Assembly: GCA_036345935.2 (NCBI GenBank)
Contig: JADWOT020000002.1
Location: 9,578,196 to 9,642,195 of the forward strand
Direction: 5' to 3'
DNA length: 64,000 bases
DNA from: Taenia hydatigena
Taxonomy: Eukaryota > Platyhelminthes > Cestoda > Cyclophyllidea > Taeniidae
In this document: piece by piece, positions 21,801 through 32,093 of the stretch
How positions within the stretch are numbered: the first letter of the stretch is position 1
Layout: each line of letters begins with the position of its first letter
The notes under the pieces: generated by a model
The model's input: the letters and a program-made list of their open reading frames with translations, nothing else
Told to the model about the DNA's origin: nothing
The model's database searches: none
Position numbers and translations under genes: made by a program

Positions 21801-22412
21801 GTGGGACCTCAGACCTATCAATTTAGTTGGGACACCCGGGGCCTGGCCAACCTTCATGCAGACCAAATCAGACTGTATGCAAAGCCGGTTGATCCTGCCA
21901 GCCGTCCCATTCTTAAAATTAAAGGTTTCTCATTTGGAGCAATCACTCTCAACATTCCGGATCCTAACAAATCATACGTTATACTTTTTGAGGAATTTAA
22001 AGAAAATACCAGGGTTTTGTACTGCGTCAAAACTGCTCAAACACTACCCGCCGGTAAGCTGGTGCATAAAGCACCTCTCTTCGACTCTTTTCCCGCATAT
22101 TATCTTGGAAGCATACACTCAGATGTCTACCCCATAGCGGTTGTTAATGTTGCTTCCTCAAGAAAAGCTTTTTTAATGTGTCGAATGAATTTTAAAATAG
22201 AGTGTTAACCAGACAGGGAAGATGGCGCAGGAGGTGAAGAAGGTGGTGGGGAGGAAGAAGTTGCCTCAACCACTAGCGTATCTGATCTCAATTTCACAGA
22301 CACTGGAATCCTCTTTGCTTCCACGGCGGTAGTGCCTGTCTACACTTTTGCGTGGGTTAGTGATTATCAAAAACTGATGTATCAAGGACGATGCCCTCCG
22401 CCTACTAAATGA
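18805..22412 (+). CDS. 45W/EG95-like oncosphere antigen gene, four predicted exons, first Fn3 exon carries a stop
   Basis: Seen: exon 1 (18805-18874) encodes a signal peptide; exon 2 (20315-20635) and exon 3 (21733-22053) each encode one Fn3 domain and are both exactly 321 nt; exon 4 (22222-22412) is a tentative transmembrane exon. All junctions are phase 1 with GT-AG borders. A TATA box lies 39 nt upstream of the ATG. Known family: taeniid EG95, TSOL18 and 45W/TSOL45 host-protective oncosphere antigens are secreted or membrane-anchored Fn3 proteins; two Fn3 exons in a row resemble the 45W/TSOL45 type. Odd: exon 2 has TGA at 20599-20601 where the second copy has TGG (Trp), so full-length product would be truncated after the first domain; skipping exon 2 keeps the frame open into exons 3 and 4. 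Inference: either a pseudogene or a gene expressed as a one-domain splice form. Family assignment is strong, functional status uncertain. Confidence 0.72.
18875..20314 (+). other. Intron 1 of the antigen gene
   Basis: 1,440 nt, GT-AG. Short open stretches inside it (around 19672-20067) are retained word for word in the second copy, but so is the surrounding non-coding sequence, so there is no sign of coding selection. The last ~140 nt before exon 2 are where divergence between copies jumps. Confidence 0.6.
20315..20635 (+). pseudogene. Antigen gene exon 2: first Fn3 domain, nonsense codon near its end
   Basis: Acceptor CCCCTTCTTTAG, donor G|GTAAGC, length 321 nt, phase 1 at both ends. The reading frame carries SHYFNWSDLG (N-glycosylation sequon NWS), YRLSWDTHNLAKL, and LGGLQLNKPYKVRLEAF, which are the conserved Fn3 positions of the EG95/45W family (a Trp in strand B or C, the L-x-P/K-x-Y turn before strand F). 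TGA at 20599-20601 interrupts the last strand, 34 nt before the donor; the second copy has TGG there. Because the exon is a multiple of three and phase-symmetric, it can be skipped without a frameshift. Confidence 0.78.
20636..21732 (+). other. Intron 2 of the antigen gene
   Basis: 1,097 nt between the two Fn3 exons, GT-AG. Homologous to the second copy up to about 21430 at visibly lower identity than the rest of the duplication (about 8% difference in a 290-nt sample). No coding content seen. Confidence 0.6.
21733..22053 (+). CDS. Antigen gene exon 3: second Fn3 domain, intact
   Basis: 321 nt with acceptor TTTTTGCCTTCACTAG and donor G|GTAAGC, phase 1-1, no internal stop. Key residues in order: RHFNWSHVGPQTY with the same NWS sequon, FSWDTRGLANL, DQIRLYAKPVDP, and the C-terminal stretch CVKTAQTLPA before the donor. 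It aligns along its whole length with exon 2 and with EG95-type Fn3 domains. This is the best preserved Fn3 exon in the window. No equivalent is visible downstream of the second gene copy, where homology ends near 60.72 kb. Confidence 0.82.
22222..22412 (+). CDS. Tentative antigen gene exon 4: acidic linker and transmembrane segment
   Basis: After a 168-nt candidate intron, an AG at 22220-22221 opens a frame in the phase needed by exon 3 (G+AT). It encodes a Gly/Glu-rich linker (GAGGEEGGGEEE), a Ser/Thr-rich stretch with an NFT sequon, the hydrophobic segment GILFASTAVVPVYTFAWV and a tail ending RCPPPTK, stop at 22410-22412. Family members end in a hydrophobic C-terminal segment, so position and content fit. 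Weak points: the acceptor lacks a pyrimidine tract, and a competing AG at 22216 would give another frame. Confidence 0.42.
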
Positions 22413-24164
22413 ATCTCTTTTCATTATAGGCCTCCATTGTGCTAACGTTGCGTCAGTCGTCATTCATTTAACAACTGCAGTGTATTCTCTCATGGTGGAA
22501 AACGGTCGCAACACAATTATACAATTTTGTCCCGACTCAGTTCACTTGGAACTCTTTTTATTCGAATCTTCTGACTCATGCACATGTACGTATATCCTTT
22601 TATCATCTTATAATGATTGTACTCAGTAGGACAAGTTGAATTGACTGCAAGGTAGCAGCAGACGAGAGAGGGCAGACCCATCAAAAGTTAGGAGTTTGTC
22701 AGTGCATAGATGTTGTGCAGAATGTGAGTCTAATTCTTTAGCAAATATCGGTGAGAAATAGCATGCCTACCCACAATTTTCCACAATGTGTGCAATCAGT
22801 GAGTGAACACAAACAAATGAACCTGCAGACATCCTAACACATGGCAGCCCATGCGAATTATGACGAGGAGTTAGGGATGCAACGAATACCATTATCTGTT
22901 GAATGCTTCTTTATTTATGCTGGGTAGAGTCAAAGGTTAGAAAAAGTCTTACTGCAGGCGGTCCCAAAATTCTTCAGACAAAGCAAAGGCCCGCATTAAA
23001 GTAAAACAGAAAGAAAATGCCATCTACAATGCCTTCACAGCTCCTTGCACATTTACCGGAATGATTCTTAATGGGTCGGCCCATACATTATTCGTTCTTG
23101 ATCAACAGGTCTACTTCTGGGTGCATGCATAACTCGTATGATGTGCTGGTTTGCGACTATAGGAATAGACATATCGAGACATGTTGATTTACCGATGCTG
23201 AGTTGCGAGACACTGAATGTTTACCCAGATCTGTGTGCACATCGTCAATTATCCACAGCTAAGTCGCAAGATGAGAAAACAAATTTTGAATGATCTTTGA
23301 TTGACTGCCGAATCGCGTGATTCGAAGGGACAAGTAATTCCTAATTATCAGCTACAATGATGAGTGATTATAATGGTTAGCAACGATCTTTTTGAATAAG
23401 CATAATTGTGCAACGGCATATTGCGTATAAATTTTGGAAATAATAACTGTTACTTTTGCTTGCTTTTGCATGGATTGCATGCCTACCTCTTGGTTTCTGC
23501 AAAAGAATCGCATTGTGCCTAGGTCATTGTACTCTCGCCGTCAAGGCGCGTTGTATTTTGGATGTATATATATCTATATATCCATGTATAGGACCAAGAC
23601 TTTTTCAATGAAGATGGAAATTATAGTAATTGGACAAAATGCGTATCGAGTGGGGTCACTGGCATGGTCCAGAGATCAGCCCACCAGGCGAGGGTACAGT
23701 GACTTAGGCACAAATCGGCCATATGCCAAAGTACTGGTTGAACAATCAACTTGTTACATTTACTCTGTCCCAGCTCTTGCGCTCTGGAAAGACACTTTAT
23801 CTAAAGACGACGTAGGCTGCATGCGAGAGACTTTATTGCTGCATAATCTTTACCACCTTGTCTCGGGCCTGTTTGTACTGTGACCGTTAAAGTTGCGGGA
23901 GACACGACTTAGTTCATTGATGGAGGAGATCACACCTAAATTCCCCTTCATGTCCAATAAGCACGATTTGCTCTACCGTAACAGGCAGGAATGCAGCAGT
24001 GACGACGCAATTTTAAACGGGCTGAAAAAGCGTGCCAGCAAAGGTCTTACTAAAACGTACATGTACGGAAATCTTTTTTACCTGAAGAAGGCCCAGAGTA
24101 ATACCGCAATTCAATTTTAGCTTAAGTGTTCCTAGGTAATCTACCAGACCGTCATTGACACCAG
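22413..24164. other. No assigned gene; single-copy in this window
   Basis: Lies between the antigen gene and the inverted arm and is not in the direct duplication. Holds an ATATATAT-type run near 23570 and an unassigned 149-codon frame (23434-23883). No minus-strand Fn3 exon that could serve the orphan signal exon at 24755 was found. Confidence 0.5.
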
Positions 24165-24399
24165 CTACGGCCAAAGGTTGACAACGTGGTCCCTTTTGAC
24201 AATTGCAACCTACCTGACCGAAACCCAACCGTCATCGTGAGCCTCAGCGTCCACCATGTCAACAGACAATGCGCTAAGCCTGTCACCTTGAAAATGCCAA
24301 ACAGAATGGCGCATTTTATTAAAAAGCGTCCAATCTTCAAGAAAAATTTGGACAAAAGCAAGTTTACTGGCAAGATTTTCATTCATAATCTTAGAACTG
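24165..24399 (+). CDS. Possible single exon, unrecognised
   Basis: Open frame between a CACCAG acceptor and a phase-1 donor ACTG|GTTAGT. Codons look biased toward C or G in third position (GTC ATC GTG AGC CTC AGC GTC). Contains VIVSLSVHHVNRQCAKPVTL and ends FTGKIFIHNLRTG, a beta-strand-like alternation. The phase-1 end is the same as in the Fn3 exons, but the conserved Trp and NWS are absent, so relationship is not shown. Confidence 0.28.
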
Positions 24400-24699
24400 G
24401 TTAGTCCTTCGCACAACCGTAAGTAATTTGCAGTCAAAGGAACATATTTAGGATTCAAACAAAAATCGGCAATCAAATGTAAAAAATCAAAATTTCTATT
24501 CAATTAACTAAACTTTGTTAAGAATAAGTTTTTAGATTTTGGTTTTCCATCTGACGCATCCATCCACCGGTATATCCAGTCGAAATTCAGATTTTAACGA
24601 AAGCAACAGGAAATTCACCATACGTGCATGCCAAAAAAAAAAACAGCAAATTACATTGAAAATATAAGATGAATCTAACTGCCCTGAAAATTTATAAAC

Positions 24700-24717
24700 C
24701 ATAGGCGATCGCCTATG
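24700..24717. repeat. 18-bp perfect palindrome at the inverted-repeat inner junction
   Basis: CATAGGCGATCGCCTATG equals its own reverse complement and overlaps the last two bases of the right arm (arm ends at 24716). The left arm has no such sequence at its inner end. Confidence 0.85.
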
Positions 24718-24754
24718 TGTGCTAATCAAAGACAATTGTGAAATGGCATCTTAC

Positions 24755-24824
24755 CACGATATTGCGTGGGTTCCTTAGCCAAAGAGGAGGCAGCCAACAC
24801 GATAAGGAAGAGGTGAGGCGACAT
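24755..24824 (-). CDS. Orphan antigen signal-peptide exon in the inverted arm
   Basis: Minus-strand copy of exon 1: 70 nt, begins MSPHLFLIVLAASSLAKE and ends PTQYR plus one base, with GTAAGA donor and a TATA box 39 nt upstream. The frame, length, phase and promoter are all intact, but 39 nt past the exon end the inverted duplication stops (24716), and I see no Fn3 exon on the minus strand between there and 22.4 kb. Differences from the plus-strand exon are mostly amino-acid changing while the hydrophobic core remains. Either an orphan or it splices to an unrecognised exon. Confidence 0.6.
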
Positions 24825-24862
24825 CTCTGCCCTAAGAGTACTCGCGTTCACAACTCATAACA

Positions 24863-24870
24863 TATTTATA
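24863..24870 (-). promoter_or_regulatory. TATA box of the inverted signal exon
   Basis: TATAAATA on the minus strand, 39 nt before the ATG at 24824; identical box and spacing to the two plus-strand copies. Confidence 0.5.
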
Positions 24871-25602
24871 AGAATGGTCTGCGCTTATATCGGCCTATCG
24901 GGTACGTTGATCTTGACCTGCAGGACGGCTTCTCTATTTACACAGTAAAGCTATCAGATGCTGATGCGTGTGGGCTATTCCAACTATAATGCTCACATTT
25001 GTTATCATGCTTTCTTATAGGTCGGTTTTGCCTGAGAAAAACCAAAGAACCACCCACTAATAAGCCAGTGTTTGTGACTACGAACGCATCAACATCACAT
25101 TCCAAAAAGTAGGCCAAATTAAGCCTCCCACGCTCTCCGCATCGTGCCAGGCAACTTGTGTCTGCGTTAACGCTACCATCAATTTGTATCTATTTCAACG
25201 AAATGGCCTACGACACATAAACCGACATGCAGCTTAGACCACTTTCAAAATGTAGTTTTTCCAAACACAAGGCACAAATTTGCTAGGATGGCTTAGGTAG
25301 CTATAAACGTTATTGGTGTCTGTGCTCTCAAGCATGAGTGCATTTAATTTCGAAATGATCGGACGTGGTAAAGGTGGCCGAAATATCATTTAATCACAAA
25401 CAATGCGGGAGGACTCCCACTCAGTAATTGCATTCTCAGCCCCAGTACCTCTTTCCAATCCCATTCCGATGGATGTTAATGCGGAGACTCCTGCATCATC
25501 TCTTTTTATTACGTTGATCAAAGTACATGTCAGAAGCACCAACGCTTGCCAAATACATCTTTCTACAGGGTGGTCAGAGAAAAGCGTTGGAAGGCATCTT
25601 AC

Positions 25603-25670
25603 CACTGTCTTCTGTGTTCTATGGCCAAAGCACAGGTAGCCAACAAAACAAGGTAGAATGGAAGAGCCAT
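25603..25670 (-). other. Inverted copy of the second signal-peptide exon
   Basis: Mate of 17959-18026. Leader MALPFYLVLLATCALAIE then HRRQ, 68 nt, here with a normal donor TG|GTAAGA. Phase 2, so it also does not match the phase-1 Fn3 exons. It confirms that the two leaders in tandem existed before the inverted duplication. Confidence 0.5.
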
Positions 25671-26655
25671 CCTCAACCTAGAAATACCTCGAAACCACAG
25701 CACCTGACGCATTTGTAAGAGCTCAATGCTTTCGCAACAGCCCATCAGGCGTTTCGTTCTTGACCCAGGTGTGAGAACTAGTAAGCACTAAGAAGGGGTC
25801 GCGTAGTGAAATAATAAGTCAGTCGTCATGCTATCGTTTAAGAATATCCCGAAATCTTTGTACGTTTGAGAGAATCCCTTTCTTGTTTGAGAGGTCGTTG
25901 TGGATGAAGGAGTAACGAAACTGCGGTTGCCGCTCCTTCACTGCGTCTAACCAAGCTTTTCCCTACTTTGCAGACGTTCGATTTGCTCGTATATGCTATA
26001 GGTGGTCACATTGTGATACGTCGCTACACTCTCTTTGGTCGCACATCCGTAAAGACAGTGCACCATCATCTCTTCCCTCTCTACCTACAAGTACAAAAGC
26101 CAACGCAAAGGAAGCTTACCTAACTTGGTGAAACTTAAACAGTTGGCACAAAACCAAAAAGACTATGGATAAAAAGATCGTGCAGAAATAATAGAATGCG
26201 ATATCATCCATCTTGTGCCGACTTAAATAGCGCCGTTTTCTTCTATTTGTTTCTTGGATACTTTGCTGCAGTGTCCCACTGTGCCACATGGGACAAGAAT
26301 TTAAATACTCCTCTGTAGTGGCTGATCAAAGGTAAGAAGAAAAATTTGCTGCACCATCCTAGGCAAATCGTTCCGCTCAATTTAAGGGTTGCGTATATGG
26401 GAGACGATAGATTGACTGAGATCCCCTACTGTATACTTGAGAACAAACAAATTGGCCAGTGATGATGCAGTCACTGTTTTCATTTATCTAACAATTAATC
26501 CAGCGAAACTCACGCCTTAGAAGAATTGCAAGACAATAATCAATGCCATAAGCAAAACAGATGCCTTTCTCACATTCGTTCTGTAGATTAGTCAAAAATC
26601 TCGAAACGGCCCGTGGAACTATTCTTTAATGTTTAATATTAATAATTTGCCCGTT

Positions 26656-26676
26656 AACCCCCGCCCCCCCCCCCTC
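26656..26676. repeat. C-rich homopolymer run in the right arm
   Basis: A C tract interrupted by one G, absent from the left arm at the same place (near 16935). Confidence 0.7.
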
Positions 26677-27029
26677 ATAGATCATTTTAATGGTTTTGCG
26701 TGAGCATTTAATGCTTGAACGATCTGGTTAAAGTAACAATGGTATCACATGCTAGAAAAGGGATTATGCTAAGCTACCCACCCAGATTCGTGGCAGATGG
26801 CTTGTGAAGGCGTTTTTGCGAACGCGTATTCATGTCTACTTTAGCTGGAAGGGTCATAGCAAACATACTGATGTTCAGTCGAGAATGCATGCGAATTGCG
26901 AGATGCTTGAGCATGAAGTTGAGTAATAATGAGTTGATTTCAGTTAAGATATGCACAATGTATGGTGACGCTATAAGAATAGGTACGAGGTTCTACTACG
27001 GAAACCTGATCCTTCTTTTTGAATGCGAC

Positions 27030-27718
27030 ACTAAGGAGCTCCAACATTTTTAGCCAATTAGAGGCAGCACAGATAGCAATTTTGTCTAGTTGTGTGTAAA
27101 ACAGAAATCGCTCAATAACAAATAAGTGAGTAGCATTTAACTTGCACGTCTACCACCACTGAGTAAGTAGTACTTTGTGTTTACGTCCAGTGACCTCCTT
27201 GAACGTCTGCGCATTAGTTGTTATAGTGGGCATTGTTCCTCGTACAAACATCACTGAGGTAAATCGGCTCATGGCTTTCGAGCTGGTTGTAAAAGAGATA
27301 TGAAGACGATTCTTTAGAGGAGTGGAGAAGGGCATAGGGCTGGTAACTCTAGCACTTCATAAGGTCAGACTGTCAGGGTGGGGCAAGTTCCATTTGATTT
27401 CGAGATCCTTAATGAACCTAGAACGTTAATTTGGAAGAAGCGTACAAACATGTATTTATTTATAACTTTATCCGAAATGTTCTCTTCGTCGCCGCATTGT
27501 TGGCGTAATAGCCTGTTGCTCTAGCAAAATTGTGCTTCTCCATTGCAAGACCGTAGCATCGCCTTGAAAACTTGGCCTCACACAACTGTGCCCAGGCATG
27601 AGCACTCTCCTTTGATTGTATAGGCACGGTGATGGCTTTTGGGAGTGGTTTTGCTATTGTCACTACTCCTCGTCGAATCAAGTTGAGTAGTGGTGAATAT
27701 GACCCCAAATTAACGAAT
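27030..27718 (-). repeat. Near-identical island within the right inverted arm
   Basis: Partner of 15749-16437, opposite orientation. Confidence 0.85.
27460..27708 (-). CDS. Unrecognised ORF, inverted mate of 15759-16007
   Basis: Same 82-codon frame on the minus strand with one amino-acid change (Ser for Pro before RRCYGLAM). Same doubts apply. Confidence 0.22.
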   Translation of the reverse strand: MGSYSPLLNLIRRGVVTIAKPLPKAITVPIQSKESAHAWAQLCEAKFSRRCYGLAMEKHNFARATGYYANNAATKRTFRIKL

Positions 27719-27964
27719 GGTAGACGATCACATTCCCATGAATATCTGAATCAATTACAGCGAGAGAAAAAGAAGTTTTCTTTTCGACAATGCCATTAAA
27801 GTGTGTGGATATGCGATAATAAGACAAAAAATGGCTAGGTTTACGGGAACTCTGCTGCTGCCTTTATTATTATTATGATTTATGAGGAAGGCAAGGGGTG
27901 TGTTGGGTGAGGAATGGTGGGAGAGTTATGAATGAGGAGGAAATTTACTGCAACGCATGTGTTC

Positions 27965-28770
27965 CCTTGAGCTTGCGTACATGCATAATCGGTTGCACAT
28001 TCGGCCTAGGTGAGTGGGCATTTACCATTGCGAGTCATCTTCATCACTCTGGCGTCAACTGCTTTCGCGCATGTTGACGGGAAGTAGTGAATTATTTAAA
28101 TGCTGCATTACTGCTCAGTGACTATCGCGCGTAGCAGAACGCGTAGACAAATTAAAATTAAAGGCGTAGACCTTTGTAGAATTGGCAAAAAGGGGAAGGA
28201 AGTTGGTTGAGTGCCCTTGGAAAGGGCAACAACCAACATGGGCACCCAAGTTATTGCAAGCAATACCAAGAAGGTAAATAGACACCAGCAAAGCATCTTA
28301 AGAGTAAAGAAAGCAATGAAACTTCTAAGTTAGTTGGGTGGCTGGCGAATGCCAGACAGTACGCAAGTAAATTGCATGCATTTCATAAATAAAATGACGA
28401 AATTAGAGAATTTGGAGCTGGCATTAGTGACGAGGACGTATTGAAATGATGTTGAATAAATGATGAATTAAAGGCATTAGAGCATGCATATATGCATAAT
28501 TGTATGTTTAAGACGAGTGAAGGAAAGTAGTAAGGAAAGTGGTAAACTGGCATTATATGCGTGTCACATATGCGTGACGGTGAGACGAAATGCGGAAATC
28601 GTAAGGTGAAACATCATCACCATAAAAAATGCAGTCGTTTACGCAAAGAATTGTTTGATTCTACAAGCAATTCTATCTCAGCTAAAAAAGTTGCGAGGAA
28701 GTGTATAAAATGAATAAATGTTCGTATGGATGGGGAGAAGAGCTTCTATTATTGGGTTATAAGCAGTGGC
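27965..28770 (+). repeat. ~1 kb dispersed repeat, member R3
   Basis: In the right inverted arm; duplicated together with R2 as part of the arm. Confidence 0.6.
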
Positions 28771-28771
28771 G

Positions 28772-29137
28772 ATGGTGCGCGCTGTCACCATCACCATCAA
28801 CACGCAGATGGGCAAAGTTGTAATAGATCCAAACTCTGAGTGGGTGCTCTGGCTGTGGATACAGCATTTGCTTCTCTGTCTGCATGCTTTGCACGTGCAG
28901 CGTGCCAGTAGTGACCAGGCAGCTGACTTTCAAATGGTGGGACAATCGACTAAATCAGGTGCTTTGGTCACATACCCAAGCTATGTTGTGCGATCACGAC
29001 TGCCAGCAAGATGCGTTTTACAGTCCTACTTCTCCTCGTCTACTCCTCGTTGGCCCCTTTTGTTTGGATCTCCGGCTTTTATCCTAGCCTTTTCTTCATC
29101 ACCTGGAATATGCTGGATTCTGTGGGCACGACGCTGA
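28772..29137 (+). CDS. Unrecognised ORF in the right arm
   Basis: ATG follows the R3 repeat directly. Begins MVRAVTITINTQMGKVV and runs about 120 codons to a stop at 29135-29137. The left-arm mate (minus strand near 14720) reads MLRAVTITINTQIGKVV but ends at TGA after 23 codons (TGG in the right arm). Candidate splice sites occur (GTGGGT after DPNSE; CACGTGCAG later). An overlapping frame from 29011 encodes a leader-like MRFTVLLLLVYSSLAPFVW whose ATG is lost in the left arm. I recognise no family; one arm at least is broken. Confidence 0.22.
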   Translation: MVRAVTITINTQMGKVVIDPNSEWVLWLWIQHLLLCLHALHVQRASSDQAADFQMVGQSTKSGALVTYPSYVVRSRLPARCVLQSYFSSSTPRWPLLFGSPAFILAFSSSPGICWILWARR

Positions 29138-31275
29138 GGAAAGATGGGTGCTCTAATGCCAATAGCCAACAGAGGCATCTGTTGCAATGCAGATCAGACA
29201 GTTGATCATTTGCACGAAGAAGAGGAGAAAAAGAACTCGACAGGATCGTCTGATACAAAGTTTACCAGATTCCAGCAGATACTCAATTTCTTTGCCTTGC
29301 CTAGAGGCTTCTGTCTGCTCGATGCTGCCGCTGGTGTACGTCTGACTGTGAGACGCCTTGACTGTTTACTGGAGACGAGTGAATTGGCTGTTATCCAGCT
29401 TGTCTGGATACCGTGCATGGTTTGAGATAACCGTAGACTACTCATACACATTGGCAAGTTCCCATCCTGACTGATTCTTTATTCAAAAGGCGTGTGAAAA
29501 CAGAAGTGACTTCATGCCTCAAAATGGAGTGGATGTGGTTGATAGTTGCGCATGCCTAAATCGTTATAAAGGATTGAACTTTGTAGATTAATTCGACTTC
29601 TTTAAGGTCAAGGCAAAAATTCAGCAAAGGAATTAGGAGAAGCAGGCTTCAGATTACGAATTGCCTTGTGCGTTCCGTCGGTGGAGCGATTTTGCTTGGT
29701 TATGGTTAAAAACTTGCCTAGACAGTAAAACTTCATCTTTTTCAAATTATTTTTCCTGATTGGCAGACAAAGACAATACTAATCAAAATTTTAAAACAAT
29801 CTATGCTTTAAAAATTGTTTTATACCAAATTTGATGATTATGGAAAACCAAAAGTCAGTGTGTCACGATTCCTCAGTTGATATCCATTTGAGTAGGACAA
29901 GCTAGCCTGCTTTTTGACAAGCTGACTAATGTCTAGGAGACAGAAATACTTGCCATCCCACTTTCCTTAGTTTATTCACCGCGAAACCTCCCGAGGGCCA
30001 GTTCTTCCCAGTTTGTGTGGGTCGCACTGCAGACGTGGTCACTTACCACCCTTTACTCAATTATTGGAGGCAGAAAATTCGAGTTTGAGGTATATCACCT
30101 CCCCAAGAGGCCAGTTTCACAGGTCAAGCCGTAAATTCATGGCGTACACCGCATAACCTCGATTTCAACTCGAGGATGAGAGAAGGGGAGGAAGTGGAGA
30201 TGAGACATATTACTTCACTTACCACATTCTATAATGATGACTTTCTAGTGCTTGTCACTACATGCCTCAATGTTGACAAACACCATGAGTACATGTATAG
30301 TGGTCGAAAGAGAAATGAAGACAGCTCGTACGTGATTTTTTGACTTAGAGACGCTGATGGATTTCAATTGTGTCAATTTCAGCACTGGAAAAACTCAAAG
30401 ATGCTTTTTACAAAGTACCACGCATACAATCAAACCCCATACGTGCTCATTTAACTTCACCGCATCCACATGCGTACTTAGAGGGATGATAAAGTTAATG
30501 TTCTATGTGTACCTCTAATCGATTGCATAGGAATATATTTTATTAAAGGTTGATAATGGAGAAGGGGCTTATTACCGGAAGCCAATTTTCGCTCACCAAA
30601 TGGATCACCGGGAATGGCTTACATAGGAGCACAATCAAGTGACAAGTTAACCCTAGCTTTTTACATCACATTTCCGAATTCACTCACTCACCAATGGATG
30701 GTTTTTGCATTGAGATTGACTGGTGCCTCGTGAACCAACGCATTTGTAGCCGATGATAAGAGATCTTAGCCACATCCATAACACGTCGCGATTCGTTTTG
30801 CCTGTAGGTGACCTTCGACATTCAAAAGTTCATCATTCGATGTAAATGCACCAGCTGATTAAATACAAATTTACAATACTTAAGATCCGACCACGATAAC
30901 GTTGCTCCAGTTTTGGTGCAGTTTTTCCAACAGTTTGTTGTAATAACTGGCTGCAGCTTTGTGGTCCTATGTGGTGGGCGCAAAGGATGCCATGGAAGTA
31001 CTTTAGGGACTGGACGAACGCCAGTCCGTCTGTGGTGGAGGTTGTCGCCTCTACAAGTCGCGTTCTGCTTGGTTTCAGGGTTGCAGAATCTTCACATACT
31101 ACTTCCTTTACAACGTTAGAAAAAGTTTTGGTGCTAGTATAATATTACTAATCAAAAGTGATTCTAGCCAGTCGACTACATTGATTAGCAGTGAGAAGTA
31201 AGTGCAGCCTGACCAGTAGTCCAAAATTATGTCTATTTTATGGAGTCCTAATGAGTGTTGTGCAGTTATGTGACT

Positions 31276-31375
31276 NNNNNNNNNNNNNNNNNNNNNNNNN
31301 NNNNNNNNNNNNNNNNNNNNNNNNNNNNNNNNNNNNNNNNNNNNNNNNNNNNNNNNNNNNNNNNNNNNNNNNNNN
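31276..31375. other. Assembly gap of 100 N
   Basis: Exactly 100 N, the usual placeholder for unknown length. It interrupts the right inverted arm while that arm still matches the left one, so sequence on its two sides may not be adjacent or correctly oriented. Any frame drawn across it is meaningless. Confidence 0.99.
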
Positions 31376-32093
31376 GTGAAATGAGGCGTACTTTCCTGTT
31401 ATTTATGGTCCACTTCTATAGAATAACGTCAATATGAGCGAGTCAAACTTGAGGACCCATCGGCAAATAATATTCCTATTTCTTTGATTTGCATTTGCAT
31501 ATATTGTCAATCAACCACCATTTCTGCTCTTAATTCCGCATTTCCAAAGTTACTCCGCCGACAACTATGGGACTGTATCAAGTGCGCATCCACGATAGCA
31601 AGTCCTGTTAAAATCCTTCAATTCAAGCCTTGTCGCCTTGTTTCCTCTGACGTAGAGGTCACTTTTTTCGTATAAATACGAGATCTTCTTATTTGTTTAG
31701 AATAAGCTAAACAAGGTACTCATACTTCTCAATCAGTACCGCAGGAATGCTCGGCTTCACAGCGGGATTTCTGAACTGACTTTGCATCTTAAAGCTGCCT
31801 AGCCACAAAATCTCGCTCTCTGTTGGCACAAATTCAGCTTGAGATAAAAGGCGTGAATAGGTATTGCACTTTGTTTCAGCTCTCTCCTTTGTGTATTTTA
31901 GTAATAACGCATTTGACAGCAGACCACAGAGCAATGCACCATATTGCGGTCAGATACTCTGTGCATGGAGAAGTCGTCGTGCAGCTCAAGGACACACGTC
32001 TAAAAGCTGATGCACTTGTTTCCATTCTTATAAATGCTCCATGATACGCACTTGTGACCCATTTCTTCGTTGGCGATATCGTTTGGCTTGCGC

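Larger units (their letters stand above)
24716..31275 (-). repeat. Right arm of the large inverted duplication
   Basis: Reverse complement of 10911-18913 at about 90% by eye, with a 689-bp near-identical island. It touches an 18-bp palindrome at its inner end and the assembly gap at its outer end. Confidence 0.88.

Noticed and set aside
23434..23883. 149-codon plus-strand ORF
   Set aside because: Starts at a non-ATG codon, passes through an ATATAT run and shows no domain or splice structure.
31191..31437. Frames crossing the N run
   Set aside because: They consist largely of unknown residues.
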